Shown here: positions 19,599 to 30,850 of the stretch, piece after piece
Layout of the letters: each line of letters starts with the position of its first letter
Position numbering within the stretch: position 1 is the first letter of the stretch
From: Exophiala sp. HKRS030
Taxonomy: Eukaryota; Ascomycota; Eurotiomycetes; Chaetothyriales; Herpotrichiellaceae
Reading direction: 5' to 3'
DNA length: 64,000 nucleotides
Assembly (NCBI GenBank): GCA_023897205.1
Contig: JAHWDD010000003.1
Span: 809,665 to 873,664, forward strand
The notes under the pieces: model-generated
Told to the model about the DNA's origin: nothing
Database searches by the model: none
Seen by the model: the letters and a program-made list of their open reading frames with translations, nothing else
Program-made: the position numbers and the translations under genes

Positions 19599-21203
19599 TC
19601 ACTCTGGTAGCGATGCTTCGTATGGATTCGCAAAGGTAGCGGATGTTGGCGTCCCTTGCAAAGTGGCGGCCGGGGAATATGAGCGACGCTTCTCCTGGTT
19701 TGTCCAGCTCTTGTGGAAGTTCAACCTGTCTCCATCGTTCTTCCACCAATGCAGCAACGACAGCCACGGCAGCCACGAGACCAGGTATCTCAAACTAGTG
19801 GGTGCATTTCTCATGAGATCATCGATGTCGTTGTCTTCAGGCGTTGCTTCTTTAGGGGCACGGGCAAGGGTATCTGTGGGTGGAGCAAAGAGTTTGAACA
19901 GTCTCGTCTTTTTTGGGAATTGCTGTGGTGTCTCAGAGCTTTGTGAACTGGTGAGAATAGACGTATGCACGTCTGTCGGTAGTGAAGGCTCATCATCAGG
20001 ATCTCGCCACTTCTCCAACAACTTGTAACAAAGTCTTACGAATGAAAATGCTCCAATGATCATGGGAATAAGTTGTGACGGAAAGAAAATGCGGTTTCCA
20101 GGACCGAGTACGCCCTTGACATGGTTGAAGTTGAGGGTGCACTCAATCATGATCACGCTCCAAACAATCCAGATGAAGTTTGCAACTCGTAAGGCGTAGA
20201 ATATGCGACGAAGCCTGATCAACTGTCAGCAAAGCCTACATGGAGATTTGTGTTCAGATACGTACTCCTTGGTGTACAAGCCCGTAGCGTAATGCAATCG
20301 AGTTGACGTCCGCCATTTACTCCGCTTTGCCAAAATGACACCCTTTGCGACTCGTGCATACAGTGAGACCGATGACACGAGGAGTATGGTTCCGAAGTAA
20401 ATGGTACAACAGATGCAGACGATGATGTAAAAGATCCTTACACCTCCATCCGCTTTCACTTTAGCAAACATGAAGGTGTAAACAGTGGCACAAGGGCCTG
20501 TATCAGTCAAGATATCTGTGGTATGTGGTTTGATACCTATCAACCAAAACCACAAGCCGAACACCGATACTGACATTGCCAGCAAAAGTCGCAGGTGCGT
20601 GCCGAAACCTCCAAAATGTCGAATACCTTTCGGACCCTCTTCTTTGAAGTGGCATGTTCGATAACCCCACAGACTGAGCACGGAGAAGACTGTGCCACCA
20701 GAAAGGTGCATCAGGATCACGCAGTCAAGCTGTGTCAAGACCTTGGTGATGGTGCAACGGACCATAGCGACAAGGTTGGCAAAAAGGAATATAGCATTCG
20801 TGTCTAATGCGCCACCAATGTCTCCGGGGACATATGCGTTCGCCTTGCAAAATGGTTAGATGGACAGAGATGAGACTTTGAACACGGTTCTTACCACCCA
20901 TCCAGTGAACCACGAAAAGTAGATGCCCTAATGGAAAAGTCAGGAAACGAGCCTCACTACGAGACGCTCATGATGCCTTTCAGAACTGCTCTGACAACAC
21001 TAGTAACTTACCAGTCGGACGCCGATTCCATAGTAGTCTGGAGCCCGTGCACTTTCGCATTCATAGTCGTTCGCATTTGGCCCTGTAACATTTGTCCGAG
21101 GGAGTAGCCATTTCCTTTCCTTCTCTGCTGCCTTCACAGGGCAAGACAGCAATAGTAACAATACCAGACTGCAGCAAAACAGTAGTCTGAGGTGGTGTGG
21201 CAT
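19599..21203 (-). CDS. Seven-TM fungal integral membrane protein, 472 aa
   Basis: Four exons, 21012-21203, 20895-20927 (only 33 bases), 20266-20843 and 19599-20214. The N-terminus (MPHHLRLLFCCSLVLLLLLS) is a cleavable-type signal peptide. Then come RAPDYYGIGVRLGIYFSWFT and about seven hydrophobic helices, including NAIFLFANLVAMV, VILMHLSGGTVFSVLSLWGY, RLLLAMSVSVFGLWFWLIG, IFYIIVCICCTIYFGTILLV and IWIVWSVIMIECTL. The C-terminal 140 residues are soluble, charged and Ser/Thr/Pro-rich. The short GFGTH-type loop and the DYYG-GVRL-GIYF motif recall a common but uncharacterised fungal membrane family. A receptor or transport role is possible but not shown. Introns: 20928-21011, 20844-20894 and 20215-20265. 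For the last I chose donor GTACGT with acceptor ATCAG over a 39-base alternative (GTATCT...GACAG). Confidence 0.85.
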
Positions 21204-22736
21204 CTTTCCATTCAGTAACTGACCTGAAGCAGAGGTCTGGGGCAAGGATCAATTGGGAACTGACACAAGCACAGAGACAACCTAGGTAAGGTAACTTCAT
21301 CTTATATTGAGAACCCTTCACAAACATTCCAGGCAAAGGAATTCCTACTTCATCGCACAGATTGTGCAAGGTATCGACTGAGAGACACCTACTAGCAAAC
21401 GAGGGACAGCAAGATCGGACGAATCGAATCGAGCGCATAGCTTTGAAGCCTGGGGTGAACCCTTGTAAAAGAGGCTGTCAATTGCCTGAGGTGGTATGTC
21501 CGATTGACAGGTGAGCCGACCTGCTTGTTGGCACTTCAGCTATGACGGAGCTTGTGCTGCCATCGAACGTCATAGGCTTGCAATACATGCCTTACATACC
21601 TTATCGCAAGGCTGGCGACCAAGATCTGAGGATGGGCCATCAAAGTCCGGCAACCAGCAATTGGCTGAACCAGACTATGCCCCAAAGACTTGGTGTGGCA
21701 TTGTGTTGCAACATTTCCCGATTTCCTCGTGCTGGATTGATCCTTCACTGCGGAAATTGACTGGATACAAACCGCAAGCAAGTTCGACTCGGTGGTCACT
21801 TCGTACAGGGCACCTACAGCCAAGAAGGTTCGCTGGATACGAGTACGAGAACTGATGGCCAAGACTCGATGGCATTGAAGTACTGGAGTGAGGCAGACTC
21901 GGGATCGTCTTGTGGGAGGCCTTATGTGGATGCTCGTTCACAACGCCCTTGAATTGTTTATCGGCGTGAATTTTGGAAAATATGGTGCCGTTTCCAGTAT
22001 GTCTGCCGAATACGCTCAATGCCGTACGCTAGTCCCATCAAGGGAAAGTTTACAATTTTAGTGCCCTCTATTTGAGGCTCAGAAGGCTGAAGGTCCATAT
22101 CAATTTTCAAATCTACAACGTTGAAGGCACAGCCTCGCGTCAATCTCTAACACATCCGAATACGGAGTTACCCTCACAGAATATCATCATTGGCTTTATG
22201 CCTACCGAAACCGAAACCGAATTTCCGATACAGGTACTTCGTACCCTCGTGTGAGGTGGTGTTCCAAGCCAGGATGGATGTGTTTGGGCGTTATGCCTAC
22301 CGATCGAATACTGCACGGGCACAGCCCGAAGCCAATATGCTGTCGCTATCGGGTTTTCCTGTTAGAAATACTTAGGTAGGTTCCTGGGTATCTTTCACGC
22401 TAGCCGCGTACCAGGAGAACTAGCGCTCACGCCTCCCCATAGCTCTGTGAGAGCGTATGCGGTATACCTATCTCTTCAGGAGTACATGTCAAAGAAAGCA
22501 TTATATAAATCCCTGCTTCGTCCCCTGCTGTTCATTGTTCATTTTTAATCATCAATCTTCATCCAACATCTTACGAACTATCTTCATCTCATTGAGCCTT
22601 TGTAATCCTCACTTCCAGAGCCAAACACATCCCGATTGACGAATCTTCATATTTCACATCCAACCCAACAAGTCAATACTTCAGTTCTTCCTTCGAACCT
22701 ATTCCCGTTGACTCTGCTTTATCCCCTCTGCACAAC
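21204..22736. other. Divergent intergenic region, 1.5 kb
   Basis: This separates the minus-strand membrane protein from the plus-strand RTA1-like gene and should hold both promoters. It contains CCTAGGTA (21281-21288), TACGGAGTT (22161-22169) and a TATA-like element at 22502. The last 240 bases are rich in C and T, as in many fungal leaders. Open frames at 21511-22019 have no recognisable features. Confidence 0.55.
22502..22509 (+). promoter_or_regulatory. TATA-like element upstream of the RTA1-like gene
   Basis: TATATAAA lies 235 bases upstream of the ATG and is followed by a C/T-rich stretch suited to a transcription start and 5' leader. Its use is inferred from position and sequence only. 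Confidence 0.45.
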
Positions 22737-23756
22737 ATGTCCGACACCCAGTACGAGTTCTACCACTATACACCCTCGCTCGTCGCGGCCATCATCTTCA
22801 TCGCTCTTTTCTTCTTGATTTCCGTTCTCCACGCGTACCAACTTGTGCGAACGCGTACACTCGCCTTCATCCCCTTCTGCATAGGAGGGTTCATGGAGAG
22901 TGTGGGCTACATCGGCAGGGCAATCGGCTCCAACGAGACTCCCAACTGGACCCTGGGACCTTTCGTCCTACAAGCTGTACTCATCCTCGTCGCACCGGCC
23001 CTGATGGCTGCCAGCTTGTACATGCTTCTCGGCCGCATCATCACCCTCACCGACGGCGAGAGACACGCCTTTATCAAGAAGCGCTTCCTGACAAAGATCT
23101 TCGTGGCTGGCGACGTCTTCTCTTTCCTTTTGCAAGCTGGAGGTAGGGGCCGACTCGATCTGATCCTCCCACCTTCTCTTCCTAGCTGCGCGCCGAAGAT
23201 TGCTGACTTTTGTCTTTTCTTTCCGACTTTTCTAGGTGCCGGTCTCCTCTCCGCCAAGTCTCAAAGTACCAGTAATACTGGGTCCAAGATAATCATGGGT
23301 GGTCTAGTTGTCCAAATCGTCTTCTTCAGCGTTTTTGTCCTCGTTGGAGTCAAGTTTCACCTCAACATGCGTCGAGGATCAGGAGGCGCCGCCGCCACCA
23401 CCACCACCACCACCGGTAACGACAAGTCCAACCAGTCCTCGACCAAAAGTGCCGTCTCCTGGGAGAAACACCTTGTCACGCTGTACATCGGGTCCAGCCT
23501 GATTCTGATCCGATCGATCATGAGACTGATCGAGTACGCCCAGGGCAACGACGGGTACTTGATCTCGCACGAAGTCTTCCTTTACACTTTTGATTCGGTT
23601 CCGATGTTCTTTGTCATGATCCTCTTCGCCATCACACACCCGAGTGAGATCAATGCTCATCTGAAGGGTGCCGGGGCAAAGGTGATCGAGAACATCGTCC
23701 AAGTCTACAGCCTGGAAAATGTCGAGGCTCGTTATACCACATTGCAAGAAGTGTGA
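22737..23756 (+). CDS. RTA1-like multi-spanning membrane protein, 308 aa
   Basis: Two exons, 22737-23142 and 23236-23756. The protein has about seven membrane helices. The typical RTA1-family stretches GGFMESVGYIGRA and FVAGDVFSFLLQAGGAGLLS are visible, the latter restored only when the intron 23143-23235 (donor GTAGGG, acceptor TTCTAG) is removed. RTA1/RSB1-type proteins are fungal membrane proteins linked to resistance to lipid-active compounds and to sphingoid-base movement. The substrate here is unknown. A cytoplasmic loop holds an Ala3-Thr6 run from a GCC/ACC codon repeat (about 23388-23415). The intron is 93 bases, a multiple of three with no stop, so retaining it would insert 31 residues without a frameshift. 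The ATG context is ACAACATGTC. Confidence 0.93.
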   Translation: MSDTQYEFYHYTPSLVAAIIFIALFFLISVLHAYQLVRTRTLAFIPFCIGGFMESVGYIGRAIGSNETPNWTLGPFVLQAVLILVAPALMAASLYMLLGRIITLTDGERHAFIKKRFLTKIFVAGDVFSFLLQAGGRGRLDLILPPSLPSCAPKIADFCLFFPTFLGAGLLSAKSQSTSNTGSKIIMGGLVVQIVFFSVFVLVGVKFHLNMRRGSGGAAATTTTTTGNDKSNQSSTKSAVSWEKHLVTLYIGSSLILIRSIMRLIEYAQGNDGYLISHEVFLYTFDSVPMFFVMILFAITHPSEINAHLKGAGAKVIENIVQVYSLENVEARYTTLQEV

Positions 23757-24196
23757 GACCTTGATGTCAAAGATGCAAATTCCGGATGGTGCTTATCAAA
23801 CAGATGGTGTGTCGGATTCAGGTGGGATTGATTTTAACGTTATATAGGCTGGGGCGTTTTGGAGTAATTTATACAGTATTGAGGGCGAGGGAATATATTT
23901 CCGACCATGCTAGGTTTGAATGATAACATACATAAAATCGAACTAGTACAAGGATCGTTTTGTAATAGTCAACGCATCTTGTTACCCTTTACTCAGTAGA
24001 ATACCTCACGGTATATGCAGTCACAACAAAGTCTAGTAAACTGCCCAAAGTCGAAGACACCATTTTCATATTGCTCATATAACCCAAATGCGCGCTCATA
24101 AAATGCTTTGGTCTTTGTACCGAATCATCATCATCTACATAAAAGTAACAGGTCGCTCACTCACTCACTCACTCACCGAACGGACTCGTTCTCTAT
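23757..24196. other. Convergent 3' region, 440 bases
   Basis: The 3' ends of the RTA1-like gene and the GH55 gene meet here. A (CTCA)5 run is at about 24156-24176. No gene is seen. Confidence 0.55.
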
Positions 24197-26783
24197 CTAT
24201 CTCAAGAACCTCTTCAGAAGTCTCTGTGCCGTCAGACCCGAATGGGTCAAGATCGCGGCGACAATGGCGCCCCAGGAACCAGGGTTGTTGTTTTGAGTGG
24301 CGAGAACCTGCCCTTGATCGATCACGAGGTTCAAGACTCCTCGGGTGTTGAGGTTCCACCAGAACAGACGCTGGGGGTTGTCAGTGATCTCGACGGCGTT
24401 GGTCTGACAGGTGCCGTCGGTGCCCTGGCAGTCGCCTCCATTGTTGAAAAAGGTCCAGAAACCACTGCCGTAAATAGAAATGTCACTGCCACCCACGACG
24501 CGCTGGTACCACGCCATCCGGCAGTTGGCATCGTCGCTGGCGCAGTTCGAAAAGGTAGGGTCGTTGTAACGGGCGTTCGGAACCCAGGGTGCCGGAGCGA
24601 GAGCCGGCGATCCGACACCTTGCCAATAGGGCGTCTCGCTCTGTTGCATACCCACAAACAGATTGACCGCGTCGACAAAGTTGTACTGATAGAGTGCGTT
24701 GTGCTCAAAGGCGGTGCCCACGAGCCACACGGGACCTTGAGATTCGACCAACAATCCACGTCCTGTGCCGACTGTTTGCGAGTTGTTGCCGTCAAGGTCG
24801 TGATCCGCGGTCCAACCCCACATGTCCTCGACATACACGGACGCCGCAGAGGACGTGAGGTGTAGTAACAGAAACGCCGCTTGGCAGGGATTCGAAGCGT
24901 CTGCACACTTGGTCTCGGTGGCTGAGCCCGCGGCACCACCGACACGAAAGTGCGCGTTCCAGAAACCGATGTCGCCTGGCTGTGCGCCAGCCATGTTGAC
25001 TTCGACCAGAATGCATCCCGGAAGGACGTCGGCAACGGTGAAAAGCATGTCGCTGATCTGCGCCATACCGACTTCGCCTGATTCGCCCACTCGTACCATC
25101 ACCTGAGGATTGTTGGCGTCGGCGAAGAACGATCCCGCAGCTGAAATAGCCGACCATGCTTCACCGATAAGCCTGGACCCAGGTGGGACGTTGATCGTGG
25201 ACGTGACGAGGTACGTTCCAGCTGGGAAGAATGTAACCGCACAGCCGGCAGTCATTGCAAGAATGGCATTGATGTTGGCGGTGTCATCCTATGGCATTGA
25301 GGTCAGAGATCGTTTTGACGGTATGGAACATCAGGGGTGGAGCACTCACAGTCTGCCCATCACCAAGCACCGGGAGCCCCGGCACGTTCTTGATATTGAT
25401 AACTTGTCTGACATCAAATTCTTGGTATGTTGGGGGAGCGAAGGTGACATATTTATTTCCAGATACCAGCGAAGGGCTTCTCGAAGTAGCGTATGTTACA
25501 CCGTTATCATGGGTCCCTCCAATACGGCCATTCTGAGTGTATGCATTTCCATACACCCAGGTCTGATCCACACCACCGGTCAACAGAGTTGTGTTCCCTG
25601 CAACTACCACCCTGCCGACATTATGGACATTGACGTTGTCGAGGACCACAGAATCGTCTCCGGTCGTAGTGTTAGAGCCAGCAGGGGTTTGACTTTTGGT
25701 CAAGATCAACGCGTCGACGGTGTCTGCTGATGAATCAAGTAACACATAGCTGCCAACATTTCCAACATCTCCGGCGGTAGCATTAATGCCAATAGCGCAA
25801 TCCGTGAATTGGATCCCCTGGAAGACAATATCAAAACCATGGCTGATAACGATACCAGTCCTGCAGCCACTGAAAGATACGTCCTTGATGCTGTATTGTT
25901 GATTGTTGAAGTTCAACCCGATGAAGCCACCCTCGAAAGCCAGATTGCCCATGAAGGTTCCTGAGCCTCCTTCTGGCATTGCGACACCCGTGTGTGCAGA
26001 CCCTTGTGGCATGCGGAATAAATTGTTTGTTAGTTGGGTCGCTTGACTGACCGACCAATCCATCAGGAGGAACTCAGTATTCGGTGCGACGCTCGTGGAA
26101 TCAAAGACGAAGTTTTTGACGCCGATATAGAAATTGGTGGTGGCATCTAATGCTGGATCTTTGGCATAAATCAGCGTGGTGCCGTTGAAGGTCGAGGATG
26201 CCTTTAGTGTTGGTCGAGCAATCGGGTTTCCCAGAAATACCGTGTCAACATACAGTTGAACGGGGTTTGCCATGAGATAGGTTCCTTCGGGGAAATAAAT
26301 GACCGCGGGGGCACCAGTTGTGCCTTTCCCATTTCCTCCGGGGCCTCTACCACCATCGTTGACTGCTGCTTGAATGGCGGCAGAATCATCAGCGCTGCCA
26401 TTCCCAGTGGCACCGTAGTCCTTCACATTTCGATAAACAACCCAGTCTGATCCGTTCGATATGAAAGGACTGATACCGTTATGTTGAATTTCTTCGTACC
26501 AGAACGAGGATGGCTGGCCGGGCTGGATTGGCGGCAGCCCTGGGGGAGACTGTGGAGGCCAGGGATGTTGTGGATATGGGCCAACCGGGTTCACGCTTCC
26601 ATTGCGGTGAGGAAAGGGGCAACCGTGTGGATGAGGTTTCCAGTCTGCGAAGACAGACGGAACATAAGTATATGGGGGATATAGCATTGCATAGGAGTAT
26701 TCTGTGACATTGGATTGGGAGGCCAAGCCCAGCGGAAGTGTCAGGGACAAGGCCGACAGCGCCACGAAACCCCGGGCAAACAT
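24197..26783 (-). CDS. Secreted GH55 exo-beta-1,3-glucanase, 841 aa
   Basis: Two exons, 25350-26783 and 24197-25288, are joined across a 61-base intron (GTGAGT...CATAG). The protein starts with a signal peptide (MFARGFVALSALSLTLPLGL). It has the two pectate-lyase-like beta-helix halves of glycoside hydrolase family 55. The first begins at about residues 117-140 (VYRNVKDYGATGNGSADDSA) and the second starts with DDTANINAIL right after the intron. The motif VGTAFEHNALYQY contains Glu673, which by comparison with the family's EHxxLYQY element is the likely catalytic acid. GH55 enzymes release glucose or short oligomers from beta-1,3-glucan, in the fungus's own wall or in foreign walls. Many N-glycosylation sequons fit secretion. 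The ATG at 26783 is preferred because the upstream in-frame extension has no signal sequence. Confidence 0.95.
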
Positions 26784-27743
26784 ATTGTCGTGAATTAACT
26801 TGCAATGGATATATGAAGACGACTTGAGCGGGTAACCGAATAAGAAGATCGATCCGCTGGACAAGTCACAGATCGAACACCGTTCAAGCGATTGACAGCA
26901 AGGAATGAATCGAATAGCGACAGGGAAGGAATTATACATTGCAGACCTTTTGGTTGAAGTTCCTAACTCACCTGCTGGAAATTAGCTGACACCCGCCAGT
27001 GACCTGCTCCGAGCCAGAAAAGGTCAACGTCATGACAGTAAACCACAAAAAGGGCATTAAACATCTCACACCTGGCCGATCACTCGTTACTGTTGAACCA
27101 GACAGAAATATCGCTAATAAGGGGTGAAACAGAGGGTAAGTTAAATTGGCAGGGCGTCCAAGGGGTCTGATGTTTTGCGGGGCTCGAGCAACGAGTACTA
27201 ATACTTGGGTGACAGTCGTAGTGTGTATACCCAGTTGGGTAGTTGTACTGCCTATAGCTGCGGATGGATCTGGGGGATTTTGTTTTGGATGTTGAAGATG
27301 CTCTAGGAAGTAGACCTTATGCAGAAGATGTATCGATGCCTCGATGGTCGACGATAGGTTCTTGTCTTTGGCGCTCATGGTCTCGGCCACCTAGGTCGCG
27401 TTTCGTTAGTGATCGAATCTGTTGTGGTCCAATCATAAATAACTGTTGAAATGTGTTCGAAACGGTCTTGGTGATGTATGAAGATTCGCAAAGTCAACGA
27501 GAACTATGAAAGGGTCTCGAGAATGAGAAAGAATAGTCCGTGGCTTCTCGTATCGGTGCTCAAGCGTCGCCTTCGAGGCTTAGATTTATGGAGGTTAAAG
27601 CAGCAACTAACAATCCTCCAAAGCAGCGCCAATGTCGGAGTATTCGTCCAGATCTCGCCGACGAAACAAAAAAGATTCTATCGAGAGGCGAGAATTGGTA
27701 CTTTGAACGCAGTGCTCACAAGGTGGTCATTTGGGACATTTCG
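26784..27743. other. Divergent promoter region, 960 bases
   Basis: The GH55 gene (minus) and MRH4 (plus) are transcribed away from each other from this gap. A minus-strand frame at 26968-27378 begins with a plausible ATG but has no recognisable domain. The in-frame extension upstream of MRH4 (from 27540) starts at a non-ATG codon and looks like leader. CCTAGGTC occurs at 27391. Confidence 0.5.
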
Positions 27744-29732
27744 ATGCCTTCTTCAGCCGCCGTATGCCCTGCATGCCAATTCAGAGCATTGATATCTGTT
27801 TTCAGACCAACAGTCCTACGATGGCAGACCCAGCGATCCATGGCTTCGGCCATGCGCCAGCGCAGGAAGCCTTCAAGAATGACTCTCTCTCATGACGTGG
27901 GTAGATCAGGCTCAGAGAAAAGAGCATCTAAACGCGATGAAGCTGGGCCTTTCGCCGGGATGAATCAGACGGTTGCGAGGTTACCAGAGAGAAGGATGCC
28001 GCGTCAACTCCCTACTCGATCTCGGATGTCTCTCCGAACCGAGATCAAGAAACGAACGCAACGAGTAAAGCCTACGACAGGAACCGACGGAGAAGAAGGC
28101 GCGACTTCAGGTGCCTCAACTATGAGCAAAAAGAGCAAAGTGGATAAAAACGACAAACCTACATTCCACGCCTTGAAGATGCAGCAGATATTGGCTCCTT
28201 TATCGTACAATCAACGAGATAAACTCAAGATGAAGCTCGAACAAATACAGTCTTTTGAAGAGCTGGGGCTGATGCCCCCAGTTGTTGATGCTGTTTACAG
28301 TCAGGTCCTGCCACATTTGAAAGAGTACTCGCCTACGCCTGTTCAGAAGCTGGCTATTCCTGCGCTGTTGAGCAAGAAAGGCGAATACCAGAAACAAAAA
28401 CAGCCAGAAGATGCTCCGAAGTACAACCAGTTCCTCCTCGCCGCTGAAACGGGATCAGGCAAGACGATGGCCTATCTACTACCACTAGTCCATCATGTGA
28501 AGGAACAAGAAGAACTCGATCAGATCGAGGAAGTAGAAACAGAGGCTCGAGAAGCCAAAGAAAGAGAGGAGCGTGCCAGCCGCCTTGTCTTTGAGGCTGA
28601 CCCTTCGGAAACCGAAGGGCCCAAGTACCCTAAGATGGGCAAGCCCCGAGCACTCATCCTTCTACCCTCATCCGAGTTGATCACTCAAGTGACGAAAGTT
28701 GTAAAGTCGCTCGGTCACGCCGTCAAGTACAAGTCTGCGGGCATCTCGTCCGCCAACAGTCCGACAGTCATTCGAAATCGACTCTTCAACCCGAGCGGGA
28801 TTGATATCGTGGTGTCTTCACCACATCTGATCGCCAGCATTGCCAAGAAGGAACCGGGCATCCTCTCTCGAATCCAATACCTCGTGATGGACGAGGCAGA
28901 CTCTCTCTTCGACCGCTCCTTCAGTGAGACGACATGCGACATCATCGATCGAGCTGCTCCGACACTCAAACAACTTATCCTTTGCTCCGCCACCATCCCC
29001 AACTCCCTGGACCGCTTCATCGACCGCCGGTTCCCACAGTGTAAACGCATAGTGACGCCCAAATTGCACACGATACCTCGCCGCGTTCAACTCGGTGCCG
29101 TCGACATCGACCGAGAACCGTACCGTGGCTCCCGCGACCTCGCCTGCGCCGACGTCATCTGGACGCTCGGCAAGTCGGTGCACGAAGACCTCAACCCCCG
29201 AAACACGGTCAAGCATATCCTGGTGTTTGTCAACGAACGCGAAAAGGCCGAGGAGGTTGCCAAATTCCTCGCGACCAAGGGCATAGACGCCGTCGCCTTG
29301 ACCCGAGACACCACCGAACAGAGACAGGCCGAGATCTTGTCGACATTCACCTCTGCCGCCGCGGTGGAAGGTTCCGAAAAGCCGGCCGTCCAGAAAAAGA
29401 CCAAGCTCTTCAACGACTTCGTCCCCTTTGACAGTTCCGACGTGGGGGGAGCCGCGGCCGACGACGACAAAGGTCGCCCGGCCCGACACCTCCCCGACAC
29501 CAAGGTTCTCGTCACGACGGATCTCGGTTCGCGCGGCGTGGACACCTTGGCCGTGCGCCACGTGGTCCTCTACGACGTGCCTCACACGACCATTGACTTT
29601 GTCCACCGGTTGGGCCGGATGGGCAGGATGAACCGTCGCGGTCGGGGGGTCGTCTTGATGGGAAGGCATGACAGAAAGGACGTCATTCGGGAGGTCCGCG
29701 AGGCCATGCACAAGGGACAGGCATTGATATAG
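27744..29732 (+). CDS. MRH4: Mitochondrial DEAD-box ATP-dependent RNA helicase MRH4, 662 aa
   Basis: DEAD-box helicase with motif I AETGSGKT at 234-241, motif II DEAD at 383-386, motif III SAT at 415-417 and motif VI HRLGRMGR at 621-628. The Q-motif region is FEELGLMPPVVDAVYSQVLP with SPTPVQKLAIP. A charged insert lies after motif I (EELDQIEEVETEAREAKERE). The N-terminal 55 residues are rich in Arg, Ser, Ala and Leu and lack acidic residues, as in mitochondrial presequences. Layout and sequence match fungal Mrh4, needed for assembly of the mitochondrial large ribosomal subunit. I chose the ATG at 27744 because it starts the presequence-like region; the frame is open 68 codons further upstream, but that part starts at a non-ATG codon and does not resemble a presequence. 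No intron is needed. Confidence 0.94.
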   Translation: MPSSAAVCPACQFRALISVFRPTVLRWQTQRSMASAMRQRRKPSRMTLSHDVGRSGSEKRASKRDEAGPFAGMNQTVARLPERRMPRQLPTRSRMSLRTEIKKRTQRVKPTTGTDGEEGATSGASTMSKKSKVDKNDKPTFHALKMQQILAPLSYNQRDKLKMKLEQIQSFEELGLMPPVVDAVYSQVLPHLKEYSPTPVQKLAIPALLSKKGEYQKQKQPEDAPKYNQFLLAAETGSGKTMAYLLPLVHHVKEQEELDQIEEVETEAREAKEREERASRLVFEADPSETEGPKYPKMGKPRALILLPSSELITQVTKVVKSLGHAVKYKSAGISSANSPTVIRNRLFNPSGIDIVVSSPHLIASIAKKEPGILSRIQYLVMDEADSLFDRSFSETTCDIIDRAAPTLKQLILCSATIPNSLDRFIDRRFPQCKRIVTPKLHTIPRRVQLGAVDIDREPYRGSRDLACADVIWTLGKSVHEDLNPRNTVKHILVFVNEREKAEEVAKFLATKGIDAVALTRDTTEQRQAEILSTFTSAAAVEGSEKPAVQKKTKLFNDFVPFDSSDVGGAAADDDKGRPARHLPDTKVLVTTDLGSRGVDTLAVRHVVLYDVPHTTIDFVHRLGRMGRMNRRGRGVVLMGRHDRKDVIREVREAMHKGQALI

Positions 29733-30850
29733 TCTTCTTTTGGACCCACTTTCGATCATTGCTCGCAGTGTGACGGAGCATGACTGCCTCAGGTGTCGAA
29801 TCATGGATTCTAGTTCAAGGGGGTGTGTGTGTGTGGGATTGTATACCCAGAGAGTCGAGTGCTTTTTGTTTTTTGTTTTTTATTTTTTTATTTTTGCGGC
29901 CGCTCGCCTTTCTCATCTCTCGACCGTCATTCTGTGTACTACCCATGTTTAGAATAGGTCACGGAGGGGTCCCTTGTACTAGAATACATCATATTGTGTA
30001 CCACATTCAACTAGACCGTCAAGGTAGCTAAGAAAAAAGCACCAGAATTGTACAAGTACCTTACCGACCTTTGGTATACAAACTGAAGTCAACAAACCAT
30101 GCTGTTACAGACACATTGTAACATGTGTGCGGTCACTGTAGATATGTCCCCCCACCAGATGATTCTTCATTTCTTTTCTGTTCTGCTTACAGTGGAAGCG
30201 CCTCCGGTACGGCTTCTCCGTTGATACGGATATGGAATCGAACCATCTCACACGACCTCCCAACCTATATACGGAGTACCTCGACCTGAGACATGACGGG
30301 GCCAAAGTCAAAAACTGTCAAACATTGTACTCGTGGTGCATGTACACCGGGCCACATCGTCGAATCTCGATTGCTACCTAGGTACTGGGTGGTCGAGGAC
30401 AAGTTTTCTAGTCCTTTTTTTTTCCATTTCCTTTTCCTCGCAAAGCGTCTCTTCTCTTATCAAGAGTAGTGGGGAAAAAAGACCATCTCTAAATCTCAAT
30501 CCATCCTCTTTGGTAGATGGTGGTACCGTAACGGCCAGCATCCTCGTGTCTCCTCAATGCCGCGTGCCTCTCTCTACCTGTGCGAATGCAAAATGCATTT
30601 CCATGTAAAGAACCAAAAAAATTCGCTCACAAAAGCCGGCCAACCTCTTTCTTTCTTTTTTGTTCCCAACGAACCGTACCGTACCCATAGAACAACACAA
30701 CAACAAAACATATGCCCGTTGAGCAGAAATAAAACCAAATGCTTTTCCACCCGAGTAACAAAAAGCACAAAACACAAAAATTTCCGCCGTATGCCTCATT
30801 CATGTAGAACTTCGTACCTCTTGCTTCTTCTTCGTGGCTCGCAAGGTCAA
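29733..30850. other. Convergent intergenic region, 1.1 kb
   Basis: The 3' ends of MRH4 and the next minus-strand gene face each other. The stretch has a T-rich run (29865-29894), one TACGGAGTA (30270-30278) and one full TACCTAGGTA palindrome (30375-30384). Overlapping frames at 30333-31186 carry no recognisable feature. Confidence 0.55.

Noticed and set aside
20223..20261. Alternative 39-base intron in the 7-TM gene (GTATCT...GACAG)
   Set aside because: It is shorter than other introns here and has a weaker donor. The 51-base GTACGT...ATCAG intron keeps frame and gives TKELRRIFYALR.
24331..25035. Second minus-strand frame (234 codons) over the GH55 gene
   Set aside because: It overlaps the second exon of the glucanase in a different frame. 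The GH55 frame carries the signal, helix repeats and catalytic motif.
27540..27743. N-terminal extension of MRH4 by 68 codons
   Set aside because: It starts at a non-ATG codon and lacks presequence character. The ATG at 27744 begins a basic, acid-free N-terminus.
28818..29804. Long minus-strand frame (328 codons) opposite MRH4
   Set aside because: It is antisense to a clear DEAD-box helicase with all motifs. Its openness follows from the codon use of the sense strand, and it has no domain of its own.
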